Positions 1 through 7,207 of a DNA stretch of 25,819 nucleotides are shown one piece after another. The position numbers and the translations under genes are program-made. This DNA comes from Lachnoclostridium sp. UBA903 (lineage in GTDB: Bacteria; Bacillota; Clostridia; Lachnospirales; Lachnospiraceae). The stretch is from the NCBI GenBank assembly GCA_002294045.1, contig DBEP01000104.1, forward strand, positions 1 through 25,819, read 5' to 3'. The stretch's first letter is position 1. Every line of letters starts with the position of its first letter. Under the pieces are notes generated by a model, which saw only the letters and a program-made list of their open reading frames with translations, was not told where the DNA came from and searched no databases.

Positions 1-918
1 AACTTCAGGAGCCATGACTGCTTTTAAAACCATTCCGATACCAATCATAAGTGCCGCCGCACCTGCGGTTTCCTGAATACCCTCCACAAAAGCGCCGGAT
101 ACAACCTGAACCGGATTTTTCGGTGTAGCAAGTATTAAAGTGGCAATAATTCCTATGATAATAGATGAAACCAATGGTAAATGCCATATAAACACAAGTG
201 CTACAGGTATGATTGGGCTGATTAAAGCGATAGAGCGTACATTTTTTTCTGATGACAGATCATCTGCCCCAGGCATCGCCCAGGCTTTTCTTGTTTTACC
301 GTTTAAACCGGTAGTAACAACAATCATTACAAGCGCTATGATTATTAACGGAATTCCGCAAAGCAGGGAATAAGAAGTAACGGTCTCCTGAGGCAGACCT
401 AATACATCAATATAAACTGCAAGGGTGCCTACACTGAAATTTACACCGATACCGTTAGCTAATAATAATACGGTTCCTGCAACCATGGGACTTAATCCGG
501 CGCTGATCATAATGGGAATAATAATGGTTCCGACCAAAATTACCATACCAAGGCCGTTAGAAGCCGCAAAAATGACGGAACATACTACCAGAAACACAAG
601 CGCTATGGGTAACGGCTTGTCTCCGGCCATTTCGGCCGCTTTACGGATAATGGTGCGCGTAATTCCTACTTTAGAGAGTACCTTGCCAAAAAATCCTCCG
701 AAGAAAAGCCCGGCTATGGCGGTACTCATTCTCATTGCACCCGCTTCCAATACATCACTGGTAATGCTGAACTCCCCTCCTATAAAAGGAATACCCGCAA
801 TGAATGCGATTCCCACTGCCATAATGGGAAGTGCCAGAATTGTCGGTAATTTACGGGTCATCATAAGAATGACCAGAACTGCAAATAAACCGAGAATTCC
901 AATAATCTGTAAAGTCAT
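1..918 (-). CDS. Ion-transporter-superfamily permease (GntP/CitMHS-like), C-terminus outside window
   Basis: This frame is open from an ATG at 918 down to base 1, giving 306 residues with no stop, so the C-terminus lies outside the window. The start is fixed by AGGAGG a few bases upstream. The product is almost entirely hydrophobic: a first membrane segment after MTLQIIG, then about eight more segments broken by short charged loops such as TGLNGKTRKAW and ADDLSSEKN. A Gly/Asn-rich stretch (ASNGLGM, LLANGIGVNFS) resembles the re-entrant substrate loops of gluconate, citrate and dicarboxylate permeases. It is the second gene after the FAD oxidoreductase, 97 bp downstream, and probably shares its promoter. 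I infer import of an organic or sugar acid that the oxidoreductase acts on. The exact family and substrate cannot be told from the sequence. Confidence 0.8.
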   Translation of the reverse strand, partial: MTLQIIGILGLFAVLVILMMTRKLPTILALPIMAVGIAFIAGIPFIGGEFSITSDVLEAGAMRMSTAIAGLFFGGFFGKVLSKVGITRTIIRKAAEMAGDKPLPIALVFLVVCSVIFAASNGLGMVILVGTIIIPIMISAGLSPMVAGTVLLLANGIGVNFSVGTLAVYIDVLGLPQETVTSYSLLCGIPLIIIALVMIVVTTGLNGKTRKAWAMPGADDLSSEKNVRSIALISPIIPVALVFIWHLPLVSSIIIGIIATLILATPKNPVQVVSGAFVEGIQETAGAAALMIGIGMVLKAVMAPEV

Positions 919-1015
919 AACAAAATCCTCCTTATATTTATTAGCGGCGGCGCAGGCTTACCGCCTTTAACCGCCTATGACTTACAACAATTTTTGCCGG
1001 ATTTTCTATCCGTTT

Positions 1016-2389
1016 TTACAAATCAGTGAGATCCAGATAAGCATTCTGAAGGGTTAACTCCGTCTGCAGCTCTTTCATGTCTACGGTTCCGGTATCTCCG
1101 TTTTTCTTTGCTGCCAGAGCTGCGGCTATTCCGGCAGCCTGCCCTAATGCTCCTGCGGTAGGCGTGGTGCGTATCGCTGCCTGGGCTTCAAAGGTGGCGG
1201 ATACGCATCTGCCGGTCACTAACAGATTCTTAATCTCATCACAAACCATTACTTCATAAGGAATATTGTAATAAGTACCCGGCATGGCTATAAAATGGCT
1301 GTCCGTTCCTTCTCCTTTCGGATTATGGATATCAATGGGATATGCCGAGTGAGCAATCACGGAATCAAAAACCCTCCGTTCCAGAATATCCTGAGCTGTT
1401 AAAGTATATTTTCCTTTTAACTGCCTGGAACCCCTGATACCGACATTGGGACCTGTAAATTCCAGGATTGCATTTTCAAAGCCCGGAATCCGGCCTCTTA
1501 AGAAACGGTCCAGCTGCTCACACTGTTTTCTTCCAATCAGTTCCGCATCTGACAGGCTCTCTGCATCCGTACCGTCATGATTTAATATTCTCGTAGTGTT
1601 TACTATAAATTCCCCGGGAATATTAGTCTCAAAGCACAAAATCTCTTCTCTCTGGATATTTAGCTCCCCTGAATCCCTGGCCTCCTTAAATTCCTTGGAG
1701 AAGCCTGCAAAGGACAGCCGGTTTGTTTTGTACATCAAATCAATATTATGTAACATACGCGGAAATTCTTCCTTATGGTCTTTGATGTAACTTTTTAAAG
1801 CATCCGCGTCCACATTGCAGTATTTCATATTCATCGTCATAGGCTGCATGGCTCCGTCACTTTCTCTTCCCTTTGTTATGGGAGCACCTGCAAAAGCGGC
1901 AACATCTCCGTCACCTGTACCATCAATAAACACTTTACCCTTTACTTCATTTAATCCGTCCTTATTGCACAGTGTTAAGGCTGTTATAAATCCCTCCTCC
2001 ACTTTCACGCCGCCGATAAAGGTATGGAATAAAATATCACATCCTGCTTCTGCTGCCATTTCATCCAGTATTATTTTTAACCCTTCTGAATGGAAAGGGG
2101 TCAGATAACTGATATACCGGGTTGTGTCTTTAATATGGCCGGGACTGTATCCCCTGCTGACCATACGTTGTACGATTTCTTCCATAATCCCTTTTATGAC
2201 CTGTTTTTCACCGGCATGAAAGGTCATCATCGGCCCTACACCGCAGCCGGTTAAGCTTCCGCCAAGATATCCGTTTTGTTCTACAACTAAAGTTTTAACC
2301 TGGTTTCTTGCCGCTGCAATTGCAGCAACGGTACCTGACACACCACCACCGGCTATTACTGCATCATAAACCCTGTCGTATACACCCAT
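1016..2389 (-). CDS. FAD-dependent oxidoreductase (FAD_oxidored / PF12831 type)
   Basis: The 457-residue soluble protein opens with a Rossmann FAD-binding motif, AVIAGGGVSGTVAA (residues 10-23), followed by an acidic strand end, LVVEQNGYLGG, which would bind the FAD ribose. A second FAD contact, FIDGTGDGDVAAFAG, lies near residue 155. Near the C-terminus, LLVTGRCVSATFEAQAAIRT and GALGQAAGIAAALA match the closing FAD segment of this family. These enzymes oxidise or dehydrate small organic substrates; the substrate here is unknown. The start is ATG at 2389 with AGGAGG nine bases upstream. It is the first gene of an apparent two-gene operon with the permease and is divergent from an RpiR regulator, which suggests substrate-induced catabolism. 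Confidence 0.88.
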   Translation of the reverse strand: MGVYDRVYDAVIAGGGVSGTVAAIAAARNQVKTLVVEQNGYLGGSLTGCGVGPMMTFHAGEKQVIKGIMEEIVQRMVSRGYSPGHIKDTTRYISYLTPFHSEGLKIILDEMAAEAGCDILFHTFIGGVKVEEGFITALTLCNKDGLNEVKGKVFIDGTGDGDVAAFAGAPITKGRESDGAMQPMTMNMKYCNVDADALKSYIKDHKEEFPRMLHNIDLMYKTNRLSFAGFSKEFKEARDSGELNIQREEILCFETNIPGEFIVNTTRILNHDGTDAESLSDAELIGRKQCEQLDRFLRGRIPGFENAILEFTGPNVGIRGSRQLKGKYTLTAQDILERRVFDSVIAHSAYPIDIHNPKGEGTDSHFIAMPGTYYNIPYEVMVCDEIKNLLVTGRCVSATFEAQAAIRTTPTAGALGQAAGIAAALAAKKNGDTGTVDMKELQTELTLQNAYLDLTDL

Positions 2390-2459
2390 TTTTTCCTGCC
2401 TCCTAAAATGTTATGATTTTTGCAAATGCGTATCTTTACGAATACGTGCTGTGAATTAA

Positions 2460-2642
2460 TGAAAATAGTTTTCTTTATTTTCTTTTATATGAATATTATT
2501 TTCATTATCTTTGGTTATTTCTTATATATTTTATTAAATTAATCATGCTTTTATGTTATAACGCTAACACGTATTTCATTTTATGTCAATATATTTGGCT
2601 TAAATTTTTATATTATTTGATATATTTTGAAATTCATTTTCA
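2460..2642. promoter_or_regulatory. Three operator-like 15-bp inverted repeats (TGAAA-N5-TTTCA)
   Basis: The divergent spacer holds three related sites: TGAAATTCATTTTCA at 2628-2642 (perfect arms), TGAATATTATTTTCA at 2490-2504 and TGAAAATAGTTTTCT at 2460-2474, each of the last two with one arm mismatch. The first lies just upstream of the regulator's -35 box; the other two lie in the leader of the FAD/permease operon. The arrangement fits autoregulation plus control of the operon by the RpiR protein. That link is inference, and the A/T-rich background makes chance matches possible. Confidence 0.45.
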
Positions 2643-2658
2643 TAAAATAGGTTTTTAT

Positions 2659-2687
2659 TTGCATTTTAACTTGCAGTATAGTATAAT
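2659..2687 (+). promoter_or_regulatory. Promoter of the RpiR-type regulator
   Basis: TTGCAT (2659-2664) and TATAAT (2682-2687) are separated by 17 bp, a near-consensus sigma-A promoter 38 bp before the regulator's start codon. A ribosome site (AGGCAGGGA) follows at 2707-2715. Confidence 0.7.
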
Positions 2688-2724
2688 ATGTTAATATTAA
2701 ACGAAAAGGCAGGGAGTCCATTCC

Positions 2725-3582
2725 ATGGTGTCAAATGTCATTTCCAAAATTGTTTCCATGCAGCATAACTTTACCATGAGCGAAAATGAAATCAGCCAGT
2801 ATGTGATTAATAATCCGGACCGGGTTGTTTCCAACACTATTTCCATAATCGCTAAAGAAACAGGAACATCGGAAGCCAGCATTAACCGATTCTGCAAAAA
2901 AATCGGTTATAAAGGTTTTAATGGTTTCAAAATCGCCCTTGCCCAGGAAAACTTTTACAATAACATGATGAGGCAGAATACCGATTTCAGTGACAGTGGT
3001 TTCATATCCTCAGTAACTGCCGATTACAGGCAAATGCTTATGAATACTTCTGCAATGCTGGATGAAAATACGGTGACGGAAGCTGTTGAAGGCATCCGTA
3101 ACGCTAAGAATATTCATATTTTTTCCCTTTCCAATATTGCATTAATTGCCAGGGAACTCCAGTTTAAATTTGACCAGATAGGCATCCGGTCAAAGGCTTC
3201 CATTGACAGTATAGACATGCGTATAGAGGCCAGTAATATCGTTCCGGGAGATTTATCCATATTTATAGCTCCCACCATCATGATGCGCGACATCTATCAG
3301 ATTGCCAACGCTTCCTTGGAAAGAGGTGCGAAAAACCTAACCATAACCAGCTATGACTCTCCTAAACTAAATGATATATCCGATTATAAGTTCATTATAT
3401 CCGATAAGATTGTTGCAAACAATTCCGTATCATTATCCAACAATCTGATGTTTTTATACGTAATTGATATTATATATACCGCATTGTTAGGAAGCGATAA
3501 AGCCCTGCGGCAGAAAAAGTTAAACAGTGACGCCATCCTGAACAGCTTTCAGATGATGGATGCATTTGGATATGATTTTTAA
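2725..3582 (+). CDS. MurR/RpiR-family transcriptional regulator (HTH_6 + SIS)
   Basis: The 285-residue protein has an N-terminal RpiR helix-turn-helix. Residues 15-75 read like the family: YVINNPDRVVSNTISIIA, then GTSEASINRFCKKIG and the typical YKGFNGFKIAL. A SIS sugar-phosphate-binding domain follows at about residues 105-245 (IRNAKNIHIFSLSN, PGDLSIFIAPT, GAKNLTITSYDSP). Family members sense phosphosugars or other small metabolites through the SIS domain and usually control adjacent catabolic genes. It is divergent from the FAD oxidoreductase/permease operon, with candidate operators between, so local control of that operon is the simplest reading. The start is ATG 2725 with a purine-rich ribosome site about 10 bp upstream. 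A bidirectional terminator follows 25 bp after the stop. Confidence 0.9.
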   Translation: MVSNVISKIVSMQHNFTMSENEISQYVINNPDRVVSNTISIIAKETGTSEASINRFCKKIGYKGFNGFKIALAQENFYNNMMRQNTDFSDSGFISSVTADYRQMLMNTSAMLDENTVTEAVEGIRNAKNIHIFSLSNIALIARELQFKFDQIGIRSKASIDSIDMRIEASNIVPGDLSIFIAPTIMMRDIYQIANASLERGAKNLTITSYDSPKLNDISDYKFIISDKIVANNSVSLSNNLMFLYVIDIIYTALLGSDKALRQKKLNSDAILNSFQMMDAFGYDF

Positions 3583-3607
3583 TTTCAGATAGTTATTTTT
3601 CGAGTCT

Positions 3608-3645
3608 AAAAAGACTGCCCCAATAAGTTTTGGGACAGCCTTTTT
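3608..3645. terminator. Bidirectional terminator between the regulator and the DEAD-box helicase
   Basis: AAAGACTGCCCCAA pairs with TTGGGACAGCCTTT across a short loop, with A-run and T-run on the two sides. It can end transcripts of both converging genes. Confidence 0.85.
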
Positions 3646-3680
3646 CATGTTAATCAATGTTTTATACTATTAATTTATGG

Positions 3681-5273
3681 CTACTTTTTATTTGCCGGTT
3701 CAATATTAATACTCTTTCCTTTGATCTTTGCATCCTTCATAACCTGAATGACATCGGAGGCATATTCCCTGGGAACCTCCACAAAGGTATATTTATCATA
3801 CATGTCAATGGAACCGATTAATTTGCCGGGCATTCCGGTTTCACCGGCAATGGCGCCCAATATATCTCCGGGCCTTGTATTCTGTTTTTTGCCTATATTG
3901 ATAAAAAGCCTTACCATTCCGGCTTCCGCCCCGGTATCACCATAGTCTGTATAGACTGCATTTTCTTCTGTCATTTCACTGTCTTCGCCCATATACATCT
4001 TAAGAAACGCCGACGCAATTTCTAACGCCGTACAGTCTTCCAGATTAACACGGGATTCCACAAGTTCTATCATCTTTGTCAAATCTTCCGTAGCAATGAT
4101 GTTCTGTACCCGGTCGAGTATCTTTTCCGCCTTGACCGCCGTTACGTCATTGATGGACGGAATGGGCTGGGCAATAATCCTGGTTTTGCAATATCTCTGT
4201 ATATCCCTGAGTTTATATACTTCCCTGCCCACAATAAGGGTAAATGCTCTTCCGGTTCTTCCGGCACGGCCGGTTCTTCCGATACGGTGAACGTAATATT
4301 CATCGTCCTGGGGAACATCATAGTTAAATACCGCCTCCACATCGTCCACGTCTATACCTCTGGCCGCAACATCCGTCGCTACCAGAATTTCTGTTTTACC
4401 GTTCCTGAAACTATTCATAACCCGGTCACGCTGCTGCTGTTTTAAATCCCCGTGAAGTCCTTCCGCAAAATATCCCCTGCCCTGCAATACGGAAACCAGC
4501 TCATCAACCTGCCTTTTGGTATTACAGAAAACCAGGGACAACTTGGGGTCATACATATCAATTAGCCTGCATAAAACTTCATCTTTATTTTTAGGCTTTA
4601 CTTCATAATAATATTGCTCAATCTTAGGTACGGTTAACTCTTTCTTTACAACCTTAATAATCTCCGCATTCTTTTGATATGTCCTGGCAATTTCCATAAT
4701 TGGTTTTGGCATGGTGGCGGAAAATAATACGGTCTGTCTTTCCTCCGGAACGTCCTTTAATATGGTTTCAATATCTTCGCGGAAGCCCATATTTAACATT
4801 TCATCCGCTTCGTCCAGTACTATAAGCTTAACATCATCAAATTTAACCGTCTTTCTTCTCATATGATCCATAACCCGGCCCGGAGTCCCGATAACTACCT
4901 GGGTTCCGGCCTTTAAGGCACGTATCTGCCTTGAAATCTCCTGTCCTCCGTAAATAGGAAGTACTTTTATTCCGTGAAGGAAAGTACCCAGTTTTCTGAT
5001 TTCATCTGCTATCTGTATGGCTAATTCCCTTGTGGGGCTTAATACTACTGCCTGTAAATGTTTATTTTTCGGGTCAATTGCCTGCAATAACGGTATACCA
5101 AAAGCTGCCGTTTTACCCGTACCGGTTTGTGCCTGTCCTACGATATCCTTACCGGATAACATAACGGGAATTGCACCCGCCTGTATGGGTGAAGCTTCTT
5201 CAAATCCCATTTGGGCAATTGCCTTTAATATCTGTTCACTGATTCCTAATTCCTCAAATTTTAATGTCTGCAT
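3681..5273 (-). CDS. deaD: ATP-dependent DEAD-box RNA helicase (DeaD/CshA type) with DbpA-like C-terminal domain
   Basis: The 530-residue protein carries all the core helicase motifs in order: Q motif (FEEASPIQ, about 24-31), Walker A AQTGTGKT (48-55), PTRELA (80-85), GG (109-110), TPGR (130-133), DEAD (154-157), SAT (185-187), and HRIGRTGRAGRTGRA near 330. A C-terminal DbpA/CsdA-type RNA-binding domain (VRLFINIGKK onward, about 455-525) marks it as a DeaD/CshA homologue. Such proteins unwind RNA in ribosome assembly, mRNA decay and cold adaptation. The start is ATG 5273 with an AAGGA site about 11 bp upstream. It is preceded by an unusually long structured leader with its own promoter and an early terminator, which suggests regulation at the RNA level. 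Confidence 0.95.
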   Translation of the reverse strand: MQTLKFEELGISEQILKAIAQMGFEEASPIQAGAIPVMLSGKDIVGQAQTGTGKTAAFGIPLLQAIDPKNKHLQAVVLSPTRELAIQIADEIRKLGTFLHGIKVLPIYGGQEISRQIRALKAGTQVVIGTPGRVMDHMRRKTVKFDDVKLIVLDEADEMLNMGFREDIETILKDVPEERQTVLFSATMPKPIMEIARTYQKNAEIIKVVKKELTVPKIEQYYYEVKPKNKDEVLCRLIDMYDPKLSLVFCNTKRQVDELVSVLQGRGYFAEGLHGDLKQQQRDRVMNSFRNGKTEILVATDVAARGIDVDDVEAVFNYDVPQDDEYYVHRIGRTGRAGRTGRAFTLIVGREVYKLRDIQRYCKTRIIAQPIPSINDVTAVKAEKILDRVQNIIATEDLTKMIELVESRVNLEDCTALEIASAFLKMYMGEDSEMTEENAVYTDYGDTGAEAGMVRLFINIGKKQNTRPGDILGAIAGETGMPGKLIGSIDMYDKYTFVEVPREYASDVIQVMKDAKIKGKSINIEPANKK

Positions 5274-5329
5274 GTTTATTTCAGTCCTTTCTTTTCCCTG
5301 AGATCTCTTATTATTTTATCCTGATTCCC

Positions 5330-5553
5330 GGTTATTCAAGCTCCAAATGAATAACCCGCTGATTGCTGCTGAAATTGAATTTCAGCTTCCCTGTACTGTT
5401 ATGGATTAAAGTTCCGGTTTGACAGCTCCGGCACCGGCGCGCTGTCACTTAAGTAGCAAATTTCCATAGCGTGTCATGCGCATCCCGCGGAGCGTTTTTA
5501 TCTCATAGGAGAACTTTCCTATGAGATAAGAAAGAGTCTGACTTGTCAGACTC
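5330..5553 (-). other. Cluster of hairpins in the helicase leader
   Basis: Four perfect inverted repeats follow one another. GGTTATTCA/TGAATAACC is at 5330-5338/5348-5356. GCTGAAATT/AATTTCAGC is at 5368-5376/5378-5386. ATCTCATAGGA/TCCTATGAGAT is at 5500-5510/5517-5527. GAGTCTGAC/GTCAGACTC is at 5534-5542/5545-5553. None has a proper T-run on the minus strand, so they look like leader RNA structure rather than ordinary terminators. Confidence 0.6.
5424..5488. repeat. Direct repeat copy A (about 65 bp) upstream of the helicase
   Basis: This copy shares the blocks CTCCGGC.CCG.CGCGCT.T, CACTTAAGT.GCAA, TTTCCATAGCG and TGCGCATCC, in the same order, with 5548-5612. It also contains a local hairpin, GACAGC/GCTGTC at 5421-5446. 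Confidence 0.7.
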
Positions 5554-5612
5554 CGGCGCCGACGCGCTATCACTTAAGTGGCAATTTTCCATAGCGCATC
5601 CTGCGCATCCTG
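5548..5612. repeat. Direct repeat copy B (about 65 bp) upstream of the helicase
   Basis: Diverged second copy of the 5424-5488 repeat, 124 bp further from the gene. It contains the perfect palindromes CACTTAAGTG (5571-5580) and CGGCGCCG, and a short tandem of GCGCATCCT at its end. Probably a dispersed intergenic repeat family; the function is unknown. Confidence 0.7.
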
Positions 5613-5653
5613 CCAATCGGGCTTTTTATGAATGGGAGCAATATCCTATTGCA

Positions 5654-5690
5654 TAAAAAAAGCTCTTGGCCTTTTGGACAGAGAGCTTAA
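5654..5690 (-). terminator. Rho-independent terminator (minus strand)
   Basis: Read on the minus strand, AAGCTCT...AGAGCTT closes over an inner GTCC/GGCC pair and is followed by seven T residues. It lies downstream of the DHH phosphoesterase and about 110 nt downstream of the promoter at 5769-5797, so it could end the DHH transcript, a short RNA, or act as an attenuator for the helicase. Confidence 0.8.
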
Positions 5691-5762
5691 ATATATAAAG
5701 TATTAATATACTAATCTTAAACTATTCCTTTGCTCCAGATGCTTAATCCAGATAAATGTACC
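5655..5762 (-). ncRNA. Candidate short RNA or attenuated leader of the helicase gene
   Basis: A near-consensus promoter (5769-5797) and a strong terminator (5654-5690) face the same way about 110 nt apart, with no plausible reading frame between. This is the minimal layout of a small RNA or of a prematurely terminated helicase leader. I recognise no known RNA family in it. Confidence 0.35.
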
Positions 5763-5768
5763 ACATGT

Positions 5769-5797
5769 ATTATAACACAGGAATATTATTGCGTCAA
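5769..5797 (-). promoter_or_regulatory. Promoter upstream of the helicase leader
   Basis: On the minus strand, TTGACG and TATAAT are separated by exactly 17 bp. Transcription would start near 5762, about 490 nt before the helicase start codon. Confidence 0.7.
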
Positions 5798-5856
5798 ATA
5801 TTTTAAATAAATAAAATTATAGAAATTTTCCTGTTAATTTCAATAACTTAGTTTAT

Positions 5857-6825
5857 TCAGCTTTTCATAACAAAATCAATTACCCTTTGTTCCACCAGAT
5901 GAGCCATTTCGTCAATTTCATGTTTTAAATTAAGATTTGGAATAAATCCTGCTGCCATGGCGGCATGCCCTCCCCCGTCTCCGAGTCCAAGCAGGGCTTC
6001 CTTTATCACTTTGCCGGCATCAACGGCTTTCGATTCACTTCGTGCGGAAAATTTAAGACCGCCTACCCGGTAAGAATAAACCAAGGTAAAATCCACTTCC
6101 GATACCGTTAACAGAAAATCTGAAATACTTCCGATGATAGCCTCGGAACAATCATCTCCAATTTTGGCAATACCGATTCTACCGTACAGCTTAAGATTTG
6201 ATATTGCTTCCTGGTAAGCAAGAAGATCATTTTTCCTCAGGCTGCAATTCTCAAGGCTTAATAAAATTTCTTTATCCGCTGATTTATAAAGGAAACTGAA
6301 CATATCAATATCCAGGTCGGATACCCTTCTGGACAGATTAGCCGTGTCCATCTTTATTCCGTAAGCCAATGCGGTTGCTGCCTCCACCGGTACAGGAATA
6401 TGATTCTCAACAAAATACCAGGCTATCAGGGAGGAACAGGCGCCTAACCCGCTTCGAATATCATAAAACCGGTATTCCGATACCTCCTGTATGGGATGGT
6501 GGTCAATACAGGCAATCTTTTTTCCGGTAAAATTTACCATATTGACATTGCCCATCTGACCATCCACCAGAATAATTTCGTCTTCCGGCGTCATTGAAAA
6601 CTCTTTGTTATGACAAATATCCATGTGCAGAAGCTCAATCATCCTTATGGTATTATGTTTATCAATCTGCCCGGTATAACAGATGGTAGACTTTAACCCT
6701 CTGCTGCAAAGCAGGGCCTGGAGGCCGTAAGCCGAGGCCAGGGCATCCTGATCGGGATAATTATGCATCTGTATATAAACATGTTTTCTTGTTATTATAT
6801 TTATAAGAGCATCTAACTTTGTCAT
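5857..6825 (-). CDS. DHH-family phosphoesterase (NrnA-like nanoRNase / pAp phosphatase)
   Basis: The 322-residue protein shows the DHH motifs: HNYPDQDALAS (21-31, the HxxPDxDA metal motif), VDGQ (87-90) and CIDHH (106-110). A C-terminal DHHA1 substrate domain ends in GDGGGHAAMAAGF near 282-293. These Mn-dependent enzymes degrade very short RNAs, pAp or cyclic dinucleotide products; which one applies here cannot be told. The frame stays open upstream to a TTG at 6906, but I place the start at ATG 6825, preceded by AGAGGTG and in line with the family's usual length of about 310-340. A TATAAT box overlaps the upstream open stretch, which argues against the longer start. The gene lies between a giant palindrome and a terminator. 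Confidence 0.88.
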   Translation of the reverse strand: MTKLDALINIITRKHVYIQMHNYPDQDALASAYGLQALLCSRGLKSTICYTGQIDKHNTIRMIELLHMDICHNKEFSMTPEDEIILVDGQMGNVNMVNFTGKKIACIDHHPIQEVSEYRFYDIRSGLGACSSLIAWYFVENHIPVPVEAATALAYGIKMDTANLSRRVSDLDIDMFSFLYKSADKEILLSLENCSLRKNDLLAYQEAISNLKLYGRIGIAKIGDDCSEAIIGSISDFLLTVSEVDFTLVYSYRVGGLKFSARSESKAVDAGKVIKEALLGLGDGGGHAAMAAGFIPNLNLKHEIDEMAHLVEQRVIDFVMKS

Positions 6826-6919
6826 GAATCTATAACACCTCTTCTTATCGGCTGGTCGGCTGGTCAAGTGTATTATATCGTATTCTCCGTAAAAATGCAC
6901 GGACAAATTATTTTACCCG

Positions 6920-7201
6920 GAGTATGTTTGAAAAATGCTTGTGCCGGGAAATTAACCCAGGGGCAGGGCAGCCTTCGGATATAGTCGGAAGATTTTGCAT
7001 TGGGAAGGTCCCTTATGACACTTAAACTCCAGGAAATTACGTCAGGAGTGAAAAGTGGGATGTCTGAGCGTTAGCGAGTTACCGATTTTCACTCCTGCTT
7101 TAGTAATTCCCTGGAGTTTTTTAGTGTCATAGGGGTTCTTTCCTGCAAAAATCTTCCGACTATATCCGAAGGCTGCCCTGCCCCTGGGTTAATTTCCCGG
7201 C
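6920..7201. mobile_element. Giant palindromic MITE-like element between clpB and the DHH gene
   Basis: Two arms of about 115 bp (6943-7058 and about 7085-7201) are near-perfect reverse complements. They begin and end with GCCGGGAAATTAACCC/GGGTTAATTTCCCGGC and pair on through AGCCTTCGGATATAGTCGG, TATGACACT, CTCCAGG and AGGAGTGAAAA. The loop is about 25 bp around GAGCGTTAGCGAG. The left flank (6920-6947) matches the end of the element at 15865-15892 at 27 of 28 bases; the right terminal segment is lost or diverged where it meets clpB, seven bases past the clpB stop. Transcribed, it would form a very long hairpin at the 3' end of clpB mRNA. Confidence 0.75.
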
Positions 7202-7207
7202 CTGCGT

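Noticed and set aside
5..187. 60-codon minus-strand frame at the left edge
   Set aside because: It is an alternate frame within the permease, with Cys/Tyr/Gly-rich nonsense composition.
425..970. 181-codon open frame on the plus strand
   Set aside because: It is antisense to the permease gene, which has the correct hydrophobic pattern and a ribosome site; the plus-strand frame has neither.
6826..6906. Upstream TTG start for the DHH phosphoesterase (27 extra residues)
   Set aside because: It overlaps a TATAAT box and has no ribosome site, and the family begins close to the ATG at 6825.
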